Shown here: positions 16,086 to 24,737 of the stretch, one piece after another
Position numbering within the stretch: position 1 is the first letter of the stretch
How the letters are laid out: each line of letters opens with the position of its first letter
From: Emiliania huxleyi CCMP1516
Taxonomy: Eukaryota > Haptophyta > Isochrysidales > Noelaerhabdaceae
Length of the DNA: 49,695 nucleotides
Assembly (NCBI RefSeq): GCF_000372725.1
Contig: NW_005198244.1
Coordinates: 238,547 to 288,241 of the forward strand
Direction: 5' to 3'
The notes under the pieces: model-generated
Databases searched by the model: none
Seen by the model: only the letters and a program-made list of their open reading frames with translations
What the model was told of the DNA's origin: nothing
Position numbers and translations under genes: made by a program

Positions 16086-17316
16086 CTAGGCCTCCCCGGT
16101 GGAGCTGTCGTCGCCCAGCACGCCAAGGTAGACCGCGGCGCCCGTCCCTATTTGTGGCACGCCCGACTGCCGTGACGAGAAGCGCCGTTCGCAGGACAAG
16201 CCCCATAAACTATCAGCAGCGGCGCGTGCCGAGGACGAGGACGTTGGAGAGGAGTCCTCCTGCGCCGCCGCCGCGGCTGGGCCGACGAGGCGCCCTCGCG
16301 CGCTGCGCCTTTTGCGACTTGAGCCGCTCAACCTGGTGCACAGGGCAGCGCCAGGGCGGCGGCGGTGAGGGAGGGAGGGAGGGAGGGTCGAGGCAGCGAG
16401 GGGTTTCAAGCGGGACAGAGGGGGCGCTGCACAGAGGAGAGGGCAGAGGAGAGAGGAGAGGGTGGCGGGCAGGGGGGCGGGGGCGGGCAGCAGATGGGGG
16501 CGGCAGGGTTGGCAGAGGCGAGGTGGGGGGGAGGACAGCGGCGGGAGGACGAGGGGGGGAGAGAGCCTTTTGCTTCTCCTTGGACGCCTGCCGCGTCTGG
16601 ATCGCCTGCAAGAGTGGGGGGGAGCTGTGTGGGCGAGGTGAGAGTGGGTGGGCGAGAAGGCGGCGATTGGCTCGCGCCTCCTTTGCCCGCCTCTTCTTGT
16701 CCGCCTCGGCCTGCTTGCGCTGCTTGCGCGCCTTCTCCTTTGACGCCGCCGCCGACTGCGCCTTCGTCACCACCGCCCTCTTCTTGTCATCGGCCGCCTT
16801 GCGCTTCTTCTGAGCCGCCGCGACCTCCCTCTCCCGCTGCGGCGGGCGGGGGCGGCGGTCAGGGTGGCAGAGGCGAGGGCGCTGTGGAGAGAAGGAGGGG
16901 AGCTAGGGAGGTGGACGGCCTTGCCTGCGCCGTCGCCTTGGTGCGCTCCCGATCCCTCGCGGCGCGCTCTTTCTCCCTCTCCTTCGCCGCCGCCTCGACC
17001 CGCCCGGCCGCGTCTAAATTAAGCGAGACAGAGTCTGATAATGCATGCCACGCGTGAAATCCAATGCGTGCCACGCGTGAATTGTCTGCTGACCTGCATG
17101 CGCTGGCAGCGAAGCTGGAAGTGAAAAGCCGAGCGTGGCAATGACGCTGACCATCGTGGCGCGGCGGCCGAGGAGCTGCTCCGACGAGAGTAGTGCGGGC
17201 AGCGGCGGCGGCGGCTGCGTTGACGAGGCACGATTGGATCGTGGCAACGGCGCGGGAAGCCGAAGCGCCGCCGCGGAAAAGGCGAAGCACAGCAACAGCA
17301 GAGTGAGGGCCCGCAT
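16086..17316 (-). CDS. Plastid (thylakoid)-targeted coiled-coil protein of unknown function, multi-exon
   Basis: Exon 1 (17316-17094) starts MRALTLLLLCFAFSAAALRL, a signal peptide with the A|L junction usual before transit peptides of secondary plastids. A Ser/Pro-rich transit region follows, then GRRATMVSVIATLGFSLPAS ending in AHA, a twin-arginine thylakoid signal with a cleavage motif. A GT-AG intron containing a doubled CACGCGTGGCA unit leads to exon 2 (17013-16925), which encodes a Lys/Glu/Arg-rich helix (AAKEREKERAARDRERTKA). More exons near 16.84-16.68 kb and 16.6 kb continue the coiled coil (SKEKARKQRKQAEADKK). The 3' end is uncertain: one frame ends at 16213, another at 16086. The mature part would be a lumenal or membrane-associated coiled coil. 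Its leader is an inverted copy of the RPL31 5' region. Confidence 0.6.
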
Positions 17317-17353
17317 CGTTAATTGCAAGCTTATTTATTAATCGAGGGCACCA

Positions 17354-17691
17354 CATGCGCACTCCGGCGGTCGTCGCGCCCCTGAGACTCGATCCCCAGC
17401 GGGGAGAGCAGGGCGCGACCGCGGGAGCGCGCGGCGGGGGTGGGCGGTCGGTGCGAGGGGAGAGAGGTCTCGGCTGGGCTGGGCCAGGCGCTGCGGTGGT
17501 GTATAACGCGCCTGCGCGGAGCTGAACACGCGTGGCCACAAAAAGAAATCGCGACCAGCCGAGAGTTCGGCGTCCACCCATACTGCGTTGGTGTCCAGCC
17601 CGAGCCTGACTGTTCTTCGCCTTTCGATCCATCAAATCGGTACAGAGTGCTTTGCACGGCGTACACCTGTTACCCCTTACCCCGCTTACCC
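17354..17691 (-). repeat. Inverted repeat, right arm: copy of RPL31 5' region
   Basis: This is the reverse complement of 14671-14998 with few mismatches and one small insertion (CTCTCCC near 17458). It ends about 40 bp upstream of the plastid-targeted gene's ATG, so the copied sequence is placed to act as that gene's promoter and leader. Confidence 0.9.
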
Positions 17692-17846
17692 CAGTGTGTG
17701 TGTCACGCCGGTGGGAGGCACCGAGGCGTCTTGGACGCTCAGCTCTACCTTAGCTCCTGAGGGGCGCGTGGTTCTAACCACGTAGTATGACTACAACCCA
17801 CCACAGACACCCTCCCTGCTCCACATGTGTGCACACACCCTCTCCC

Positions 17847-17917
<71 letters not shown>

Positions 17918-18722
17918 TCTCCTCTCCTTTGTCTGTGCTGTCTGCCTGACTCAGGCACTAATTCTGCCGATGTGTGATTGTGTGTGGGCTGCTCCGAGGG
18001 GGCCCTGTGCAATCCGACGGGTAGGGGGTCTGTGCCCGGGCGGTGTCCGGTGCGGAGTCTCTCTCTGATCCCGCCTGGGATGTTGGGTGTGAGGTTGTGG
18101 CGGCTTCGATCCCAAGGGGGGGAGCTGATCCCACTCATAACCAACTCTCACGAGGGGCAGTAGGTGGGCGAGCTTCAGGCACGCTCATCTCGATCGTCAA
18201 GGCGTCGCTACGCGCGGTCTTCCGCGGGGGGAGCTGCGTCGACGGGTGCGGGACCGCGGCGCAGCCAGTGCCGCGGCGAGGCCTCCGGCTGTTTGCGGCG
18301 GGCGGCTTGCTGCTCGCTGCATGGCGAAAAACTCGTCTCGCCACACGCCAAGGGCTTATGCTCTGGCGAGACGTGAGGCGCATGCGCCCAGGAGGGGAGG
18401 GGGCATGTGTAACGACACTGCTAGAGATGCCTTTCGGGGCCCAGAGATAAAACTTCTGTGATGCCATGCGTGACCTAGTAGTGTCCCCAGCTATGGGCGT
18501 GTCCACGTTGGAGCCAGGTGTGGTGTGGGCGCGAGAATAGCTCCGCCGTTCATGGAGGCAACCGATGCGAGTCGACTGGTGTGTGTCGTCGTGGTTTCGT
18601 ATCAAGAATACTCACTCGCACACTCACGGCGCAGACCGCCGGCCAGAGCGGAGCGACGCAGAAAGAGAAAAACAAAATCACCGCACATCACCGTCTACCG
18701 GCGATTCTACGTATATGCCGCT
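17692..18722. other. Intergenic region with CT microsatellite
   Basis: About 1 kb without a supported gene. It holds the CT tract at 17851-17912. Open frames of 90-160 codons here have no recognisable domain. Confidence 0.5.
17851..17912. repeat. (CT)n microsatellite
   Basis: About 30 CT dinucleotides. Confidence 0.97.
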
Positions 18723-20044
18723 CTACACCAGGAGCGCGACAGCAAAGAGCCGCGCCGTCGCCATCGGCGCCACCTCCTCCCAGGCGTTGGAGGCCGGGTC
18801 GAACCGCTCAACCGTGTTAGCCGGCCGGTCGACCTCAGCCTCAGCCTCCTCTTCGACCCTGCCGCTCACAGCGTACAGCTTGCCGTCGAGCATCGCCACG
18901 CCGACAGCAGCTCTCGCGACGCCGCCATCGGCGCCACCGCCTCCCACGCACCCACCGCAGGGTCGTACCGCTCGACTGAGCTGAGGACGCCGCCGTCGTC
19001 GTTGTAGCCTCCCACCGCGTACAGCTTGCAGTCGAGCACCGCCACGGCGTGACCCTCGTGTGGCATCGCCATCGGCGCCACCGCCTCCCACGCATCCGTC
19101 CCCGGGTCGTACCGCTCCACCGAGCTGAGGTGGTGGTCGTCGTCGTTGTAGCCTCCCACCGCGTACAAATTGCCGTCGAGCACCGCCACGGCGGCAAGAT
19201 TCCGCGCCTCCGCCATCGGCGCCACCTCCTCCCACGCATTGGACGCGGGATCGTACCGCTCCACCGAGCTGAGGGCGTCGTCGCCGCTGTAGCCTCCCAC
19301 GGCGTACAGCTTGCCGTCGTTGAGCACCGCCACGCCGGGCCTGCTCCGCTCCTCCCCCATCGGCGCCACCGCCTCCCATGCATCCAGCGCCGGGTCGTAC
19401 CGCTCCACCGAGCTGAGGAAGCCGACGCCGTCGCTGTACCCGCCAACAGCATAGACCTTGCCGTCGAGCACCGCCACGGCGTGACCATCGCGTACCGTCG
19501 CCATCGGCGCCACCGCCTCCCACGACTTCGTAGCCAAGTCGTACCGCTCGACCAGGCTGGAAGTTGCGAGGTCAACGTCCTGGCCGCCCGCCGCGTAGAG
19601 CTTGCCATCGAGCACCGTCATGCCGACAAACCTTCGTGCCGACGGCATCGGCGCCACAGCCTCCTCCCCCCACTCATTTGTGGACGGGTCGTACCGCTCC
19701 AGCGAGTTGATGTTACTGCCCCCACCGCCGTAGCCGCCGAACACGAGCATGCGCGGCCTCTCGCGCTTCTTCAGCGTCTCCTTCCAGCCGCGGCGCCACG
19801 CGCGGCACGTTCCCTTGGCGGCGTGCTCCTTGGTCGGCAGCTGGGCGAGGATGTGCGGGGCGAGGTCCGGCGAGAGGAGGACCTCGGAGAGCACCCACTC
19901 GGGCTGCTCCACGAGCCGTGCGGCGTGCTCCTCCGCCACGCGCAGTGCGGCGGCGCTCCAGAGAGGCGCCTGCTCGTCGATGAAGGCGACGAGCTGCTCT
20001 GGCGAGAGGCCAGAGAGGCGGGCGCCGATGCGATGGGAGGCCAT
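18723..20044 (-). CDS. F-box-like / kelch-repeat protein with a frameshift near its C-terminus
   Basis: From ATG at 20044 the N-terminus holds an F-box-like stretch (LSPDLAPHILAQLPTKEHA, then CRAWR). Seven kelch units of about 48 residues follow with the pattern LSSVERYDP...WE.VAPM...AVAVLDGKLYAVGG, as expected for a beta-propeller. F-box/kelch proteins are substrate receptors of SCF ubiquitin ligases. The main frame breaks in the sixth unit at about 18911-18930 and would end at 18866. The shifted frame carries on with VGVAMLDGKLYAVSG, then a seventh unit ERFDPASNAWEEVAPM, and stops at 18723. One missing or extra base, a very short intron or a recent disabling mutation would each explain this. 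Confidence 0.82.
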
Positions 20045-20224
20045 GGTTCGGGTTTCTTTTCGCGCCCTTGTCGTGCCTTGTGCTGTGAGAGAGGCTTCAA
20101 TCTTAAGAATTCTTTTCGGCCCCGGTCTGTATACTCCGTGTTATCCTCCAGGATTTCATAGATCATTCTGTTTTTAACGTACACGGTACAGGCTAGCTGC
20201 CTACTCAGGTTGCATGCTACGGCT
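20045..20224. other. Short region between kelch gene start and F-x-P gene end
   Basis: Contains the leader of the kelch gene (T-rich near 20050-20160) and the 3' end of the next minus-strand gene. No further feature. Confidence 0.5.
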
Positions 20225-23114
20225 CTAGACATCATCGGCATCGTAGTCGTCGAACATCTCGTCGAAGTCGTCGTCGTCGTCTTGCTCCTCGCGCACAGGC
20301 GGGGGAGGCGCCACCGCCGCCTCTCCCGCGGTGGTCGCATGCCTCAGCGCGCGCTGCTTGAGCGGTGACTCCCTGGCGGCGGCGGCCACGCCAACCGGCG
20401 GCTCCGGCGCCTCATACCACGAAGCTTCGCCGGCGGCGCTGTCGGCCGATGCGGTCGCTGGCGTCGGCACGGCCGCGGCTTCGCGGAAGGCGTGCGGCGT
20501 GCGGCTCGCGGCAGAGGCGTAGCCATCCAACCCGTGGCCCTCCGGGGAGTCGCAGCGGCGGCGCGCATCCGCCGCCGCCGCGGCAAACGCTGCCGCCGTG
20601 TCGGCGAGCGGCGCCTAGTTCGCAGCGAACGCCGTGTGAAGAGGCGCTGCTCGCTGGCCGGCCCAGCGGCGGCATGCGAGCGGCGCCGGCGGGGAGAAGG
20701 GCCGCTGCAAGGACCGGATCCCGCCGCGCACGCCTCGCCGCGTCCCGAGCGAGAACTCGACGGGCGTGGTCAGCTCGCCCGTCCAAGTGCAGGGCGCCTC
20801 CCGCTTCGCCTCCGCCGCCTGCGCGCGGGCGTGCCTCATCCTCGCCACCCACTCGGCGGCGCAGTTGTGCTCGTCGAGCGGAACGCGCGCCGCGGCGGAG
20901 GCGAGCGCCGTGTGCATCCGCACCTCCCTCCGCGCCTGGGGCAGAGAGGGGGGAGATGCCTCCGGCGACACGAGATATGGGGCGATATGGGGGAGATCTG
21001 GATGGGGAGATCTGGATGGGGAGATCTGGATGGGGAGAAACGGGGGAGAAACGGGGGAGAAACGGGGGAGAAACGGGGGAGAAACGGGGGAGAAAACGGG
21101 GGAGAAACGGGGGAGAGGTGGGGGAGAGGCGAGGGAGAGGTGGGGGAGAGGTGGGGGAGAGGTGGGGGAGATACGAGGGAGATGCCTCCTCGGACTCGTC
21201 CCCAAAGGGTGTGAAGGAGCAGCCCTCGAGGCTGGCCACGTCCCTCGCCTCCCTCTCCACGCGCAGCCTCGCCTCGCGCCTCGCCGCCCACTCCGCGCTG
21301 CGCGAAGCGACGTCGCCTAACCTCGCCTCATCTCGGCTCATCTCATGGTGATCTCGGCTCATCTCGAGTCATCTCGGTGAAGCTGCGCCTCCGCCTCCTC
21401 CGCCTCCTCCACCTCCGCCTCCTCCGCCTCCTCCGCCTCCTCCGCCTCCTCCGCCTCCTCTGCCTCCTCCGAGGGTCTCTGGCGCAAACGTGCACCCGTC
21501 GAGCTCGCGCGCGCGCTTCTCCTCCGCCGCCGCCCCGCGCCGTCGCTCCAGCGCCGCGTGCCGCGCGTGCAGCCTCGCTGCCCTCGCGGCGCCGCTAAGC
21601 CCGCCGCGCGCGCCGTCGAGAGCCGCAGAGTGCGCGTCGATGGCGGGCGCGAAACGGCACTCCGGGTGCAGCCTCGGGTCGAGCGTGTCCGAAGCCGACG
21701 CCTCACGCGCCCCATCGACGCCCCCCGACCCCGCGCCGCCGCCTCCTCCGCCTCCGCGCCGCCCGCCGCCTCCGCCGCTTTCTCCTCCACCTCCTCTTCC
21801 GCCGCTTCCGCCGCGCCCCGGCCGCCGCTGCTGCTGCTGCGGCGGCGGCGGGCGGCGAGGAGGCGCGTAGAGGCGCGCCGCCGCCGCCTCGGGGTCCCTC
21901 TCCCTCGCCCGCGCCTCGATGGCGGTCGAGCGCGCGTCGATGGAGGGCGCGAACGGACACTCCGCCGCGAGCAGCTCCTCGAGCGCTGCCACCGACCGGC
22001 TGCGCGCCGCGCGAGAGCGCGCCACGATCCCCTCCTCCACCCTCGCCGCCCGCGGCGCCGCCCAACCCGCAGAGTGGCCTAGCGGCGCAGCGGCGGCGGC
22101 GGCGGCGGCGGCGCGCTCGCGGGCAGCCGCGGCGGCGGCGGCGGCGGCGGCGGCCTCCTTCTCCTGCTGCTCAGCCTCGATCGCCCGCCGCTGCTGCTCT
22201 CGCCGCGCCTCCCTCTCCTCGCGATCGCGGTGCAGCCGCTCACACACGTCGCCGGCTCGGACGAGCGAGGACGCGGCGGACGTGATGGCGGGGCGGAACG
22301 GCTCCTCCTCGGCCAGAATCTCGCCAACGCGCGCCGCCCATCGCTCCTCGGCCGCCGCCCTCTGCGCCGCCGCAACCTCTGCGTATCCGCCGCCTCCTCC
22401 GCCTCCGCCTCCGCCGCCGCCACCTACACCGCCTCCTCCACCTCCGCCGCCGCCACCTCCGCCACTTCCGCCGCCTCCTCCACCACCTCCTCCTCCTCCC
22501 GTCGCTGAGTTGAGGCTCTCCCTTCCCAAGTGCAAGGCCTCCGCCTCCCTCGAGGCCTCCCGGAGGAGGAGCGCGTCGTACCGCTTCTGCGCCAGCGCCT
22601 TTGACTGCGCCGTCATCTCCGGCCTCTGCTCAAGGTAGGCAGCCGCAGCCTCCGCCGCCTGCGCCGCCGCCTCGCGCCGCGCCGCCTCCCGCGCCTCGGC
22701 CCAGCGGCGAGAGCGAGAGACAAAGTCGGTGGGTGCGCCGGCAGGCGCCTCCGCCAGCGCCGCCTCGGCGATCGCGCGGGACCGCTCGTCCAGCGCCGGG
22801 GCAAAGGTCGCCTCGGCCATCTCGTCGGCCACACGCGCCGCTCGCGCGGCGGCAATCAGCTCCCGCGCACGCACGGCGGCGTCGGATAGCTCCTCCTGCG
22901 TGAGAGGCCGCCGCTCGCGGAGCAGCTGCCGCGAGTGCCGGTTGCCACGCGGCTGGAACGGATGCTCCGCCGCCTGCCTCGCATCGGCCTCCGCCGCCAG
23001 CGCGTGACGCCGCGCCGTCGCCTTGAGGGCGGCCCGGTTGAGCCGCTCCTCGACCGGCGCGCCGTCGTCGAGCAAGTCGCCGATGGCTGGGCCGAGCAGC
23101 CCGTTTCGGCACAT
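20225..23114 (-). CDS. Large Ala/Arg-rich protein with F-x-P repeat motifs, multi-exon, function unknown
   Basis: ATG at 23114 starts a charged helical protein. A recurring short motif, roughly [CP]-x-F-x-P-x-[IL]-x-x-x-S, appears as HPFQPRGNRHS, ATFAPALDERS, EPFRPAITSAAS, CPFAPSIDARS, CRFAPAIDAHS, CTFAPE and CSFTPFGDES, separated by Glu/Arg/Ala helices of 60-100 residues. Similar ECTFxPxI repeats occur in large protist proteins of unknown role. The last exon (about 20225-20603) ends in an acidic tail (DDDDDFDEMFDDYDADD). Gly-coding tracts near 22.4, 21.8 and 21.4 kb may be intronic minisatellite or real linkers. The introns at 20604-20686 and 20946-21189 are GC-AG and keep the frame. No catalytic domain was recognised. 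Confidence 0.62.
20604..20686 (-). repeat. Intron bounded by 11-bp direct repeats in the F-x-P repeat gene
   Basis: GCGAGCGGCGC occurs at 20604-20614 and 20676-20686, with a 61-base insert between. Coding strand: CCG|GCGCCGCTCGC...AACTAG|GCGCCGCTCGC. The splice joins RPFSPP to APLADTAAAF in frame. Confidence 0.78.
20946..21189 (-). repeat. Minisatellite-filled intron (CTCCCCC/GTTTCTCCC units)
   Basis: Coding strand: GAG|GCATCTCCC...CCCCAG|GCGCGGAGG. The body is made of roughly 20 imperfect copies of GGGGGAGAAAC and related units, plus three copies of a GATCTGGATGGGGA unit (on the plus strand). Confidence 0.75.
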
Positions 23115-23286
23115 TCGCGAGGGCGCACCGCCTTTCCCGCCACCGCCGCCACCGAGATGACGGCCGCCGCGCCACCGTGTTACCGGCAGGCAAGCGGCAG
23201 TTGCAGAGGCTCTCGTAATGGCAGCCTTCGAGTTGGCTGCGAAAAGAAAAAGCCGAGCAAAGTTATGAGGCCGAAAAGAGATACGA

Positions 23287-23397
23287 AGAGGCAGACTCCC
23301 CAGGGTGGGCGACGGCTAGCGCACCACACTCCTCTCCTTAAAATCCCTGTGTGGTGGCGGCGTGCCGTTCTCCCATCCCTCCCTTGGGTTGTGTGTT
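23287..23397 (+). repeat. Dispersed repeat family B, copy 1
   Basis: The segment from AGAGGCAGACTCCC through CTCCTTAAAATCCCTGTGTG to CTCCCATCCCTCCCTTGG matches the reverse complement of 44461-44573 with a few changes. It lies just upstream of the TPR gene. Confidence 0.85.
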
Positions 23398-24605
23398 TTC
23401 TTTCTTTCTTTCTTTTTGGAGTTTCGTTATCTGAGAGACAGAACGTATTCAAAAATCTTGGGGACTGCCGAGGGCATCTCGGACTCAAGTCGGCGTTTCT
23501 GCGACTCGGTCCTCCAGCAGCGACGAAGCGGCGCAGCGAAGAAGGCGCCGCTGGCGGGGTGCGGTGGCTCGGAGGAGGAGGAGGGCGGACGGGAGGCAGT
23601 GGCGCGAGGGGCGGCGCCGAGCCGCGCCATCGACGCCGACTCCGAGCGGCAGACCGCGCACGAGTCGCCGCACGAGTCTCAGCTGTCCGAGGCGTTCCTC
23701 TGGCTGAAGCTAGACTTGGCCCTGGCGCAGGCCGCGCGCGGTGAGGCGGAGGAGGCCCGCGCCACCCTGACGAGCCATATCTCCCCTTAACTCCCGACAT
23801 CTCCCCATATCTCGGCCACATCTCGCTCTATCTCAGGCCCGCGCCACCCTGACGAGCGTGCTCGGCGGCTACCACGAGAGGGCTGGCGAGGGGCTGCCTT
23901 TCCCGGCGGGCCTTTCTGAGGAGGGGACCATGCACGACCTCTACAAGCACGAATGGCTCGTCGCACTGCATGAGCTCGGCAAGCTCGAGTGCGCGGAAGG
24001 GAGGTACGCCGACGCAGCGCCCTCCTTTCAACGCGCTCTCCTTCGGCCATAGCTCGGCCATAGCTCGGCCATAGCTCGGCCATGCTCGGCCATCTATATC
24101 TCGGCCATATCTCGCTACATCTCGGCCGTCCTTCCCAGGCGCGCTCCGCATCGCGCCTCCGGAGCGGCGGACGCAGCTGCGGCTGCAGTGCGCATGGTGC
24201 GCGTGGCACATGCGGCTGGACGAGCCGGCAGAGAGCTTGTACGCGAGAGAGCTGCGGCGGGACGCGCGCGATCGATTTTTTCTTTGTTTGCGTACGGTTG
24301 ATCAACCCTGGCGAGTAGAGACCACGCCTGCTATTCACAGCTCGGAGCCGCCGCCGGTCATGGGCAGCAACAAAGATTTGACGCGTCGCTCGGTGCAGGA
24401 GGGCACTGCAGTAGAGGTGCAGAGGCCGTCCGGCGCGCGCGCGATGGGCTGCAGCTTCATTGGCAGCTACCAGAGCGCGTCTGGAGCGCTGCCGCATTGT
24501 GTGACCCACGTCCAAGCGGCGCTTCCGGCCTGTTCCGCGCCTCTTTTTACGCTTTTCATTGGAGAGGGGGGGACGAGGTCTCATCAACTTCGAAACCGCC
24601 TTTGA
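23398..24605 (+). CDS. TPR-like protein, three exons visible, start not found
   Basis: The first recognised coding exon ends at 23754 (SEAFLWLKLDLALAQAARG then EAEE). Exon 2 is 23837-24032 (ATLTSVLGGYHERAGEG to AEGRYADAAPSFQ) and exon 3 starts at 24139 (RALRIAPPERRTQLRLQCAW, LDEPAESLYAREL). The helix-pair spacing and the A.G.Y.DA...F..AL pattern fit TPR repeats, so a protein-binding role is likely. Both introns are GC-AG. The first is bounded by an exact 21-bp duplication and the second is packed with CTCGGCCATAG repeats. No ATG lies in the first exon's frame, and dispersed repeat B sits just upstream, so the 5' end may be displaced or the gene may be a truncated copy. The frame after about 24270 is less convincing; it stops at 24605. 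Confidence 0.5.
23755..23857 (+). repeat. Intron bounded by exact 21-bp direct repeats in the TPR gene
   Basis: GCCCGCGCCACCCTGACGAGC is present at 23755-23775 and 23837-23857. The insert is 61 bases of CATATCTCC/ATCTCGGCC-like units ending in CTCAG. Splicing GC-AG from the first copy keeps one copy of ARATLTS. Confidence 0.85.
24033..24138 (+). repeat. Intron filled with CTCGGCCATAG repeats
   Basis: Coding strand CAAC|GCGCTCTCC...TTCCCAG|GCGCGCTCC, phase 1. The body consists of five CATAGCTCGGC units followed by CATATCTCG and ACATCTCGGC units. Confidence 0.8.
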
Positions 24606-24737
24606 AAGGGGGGAAATGCGTCCGTCCCTGAGAGGGTTGGGAAGGGGGCGGTTTCACTGCGCTTCGCGACCCTAACCCCGACCCTGAGACCGCAAACAAG
24701 CATATTCTAGCCGATACGGCAGATCCTCCCCCTAGCC

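Noticed and set aside
18135..18605. 156-codon minus-strand frame
   Set aside because: No domain, no neighbour support, and competing frames of similar length on the other strand.
21369..22520. Poly-Gly or poly-Pro protein domains
   Set aside because: The GCC/TCC triplet tracts are open in several frames on both strands. They may be intronic, so I do not claim them as a structural domain.
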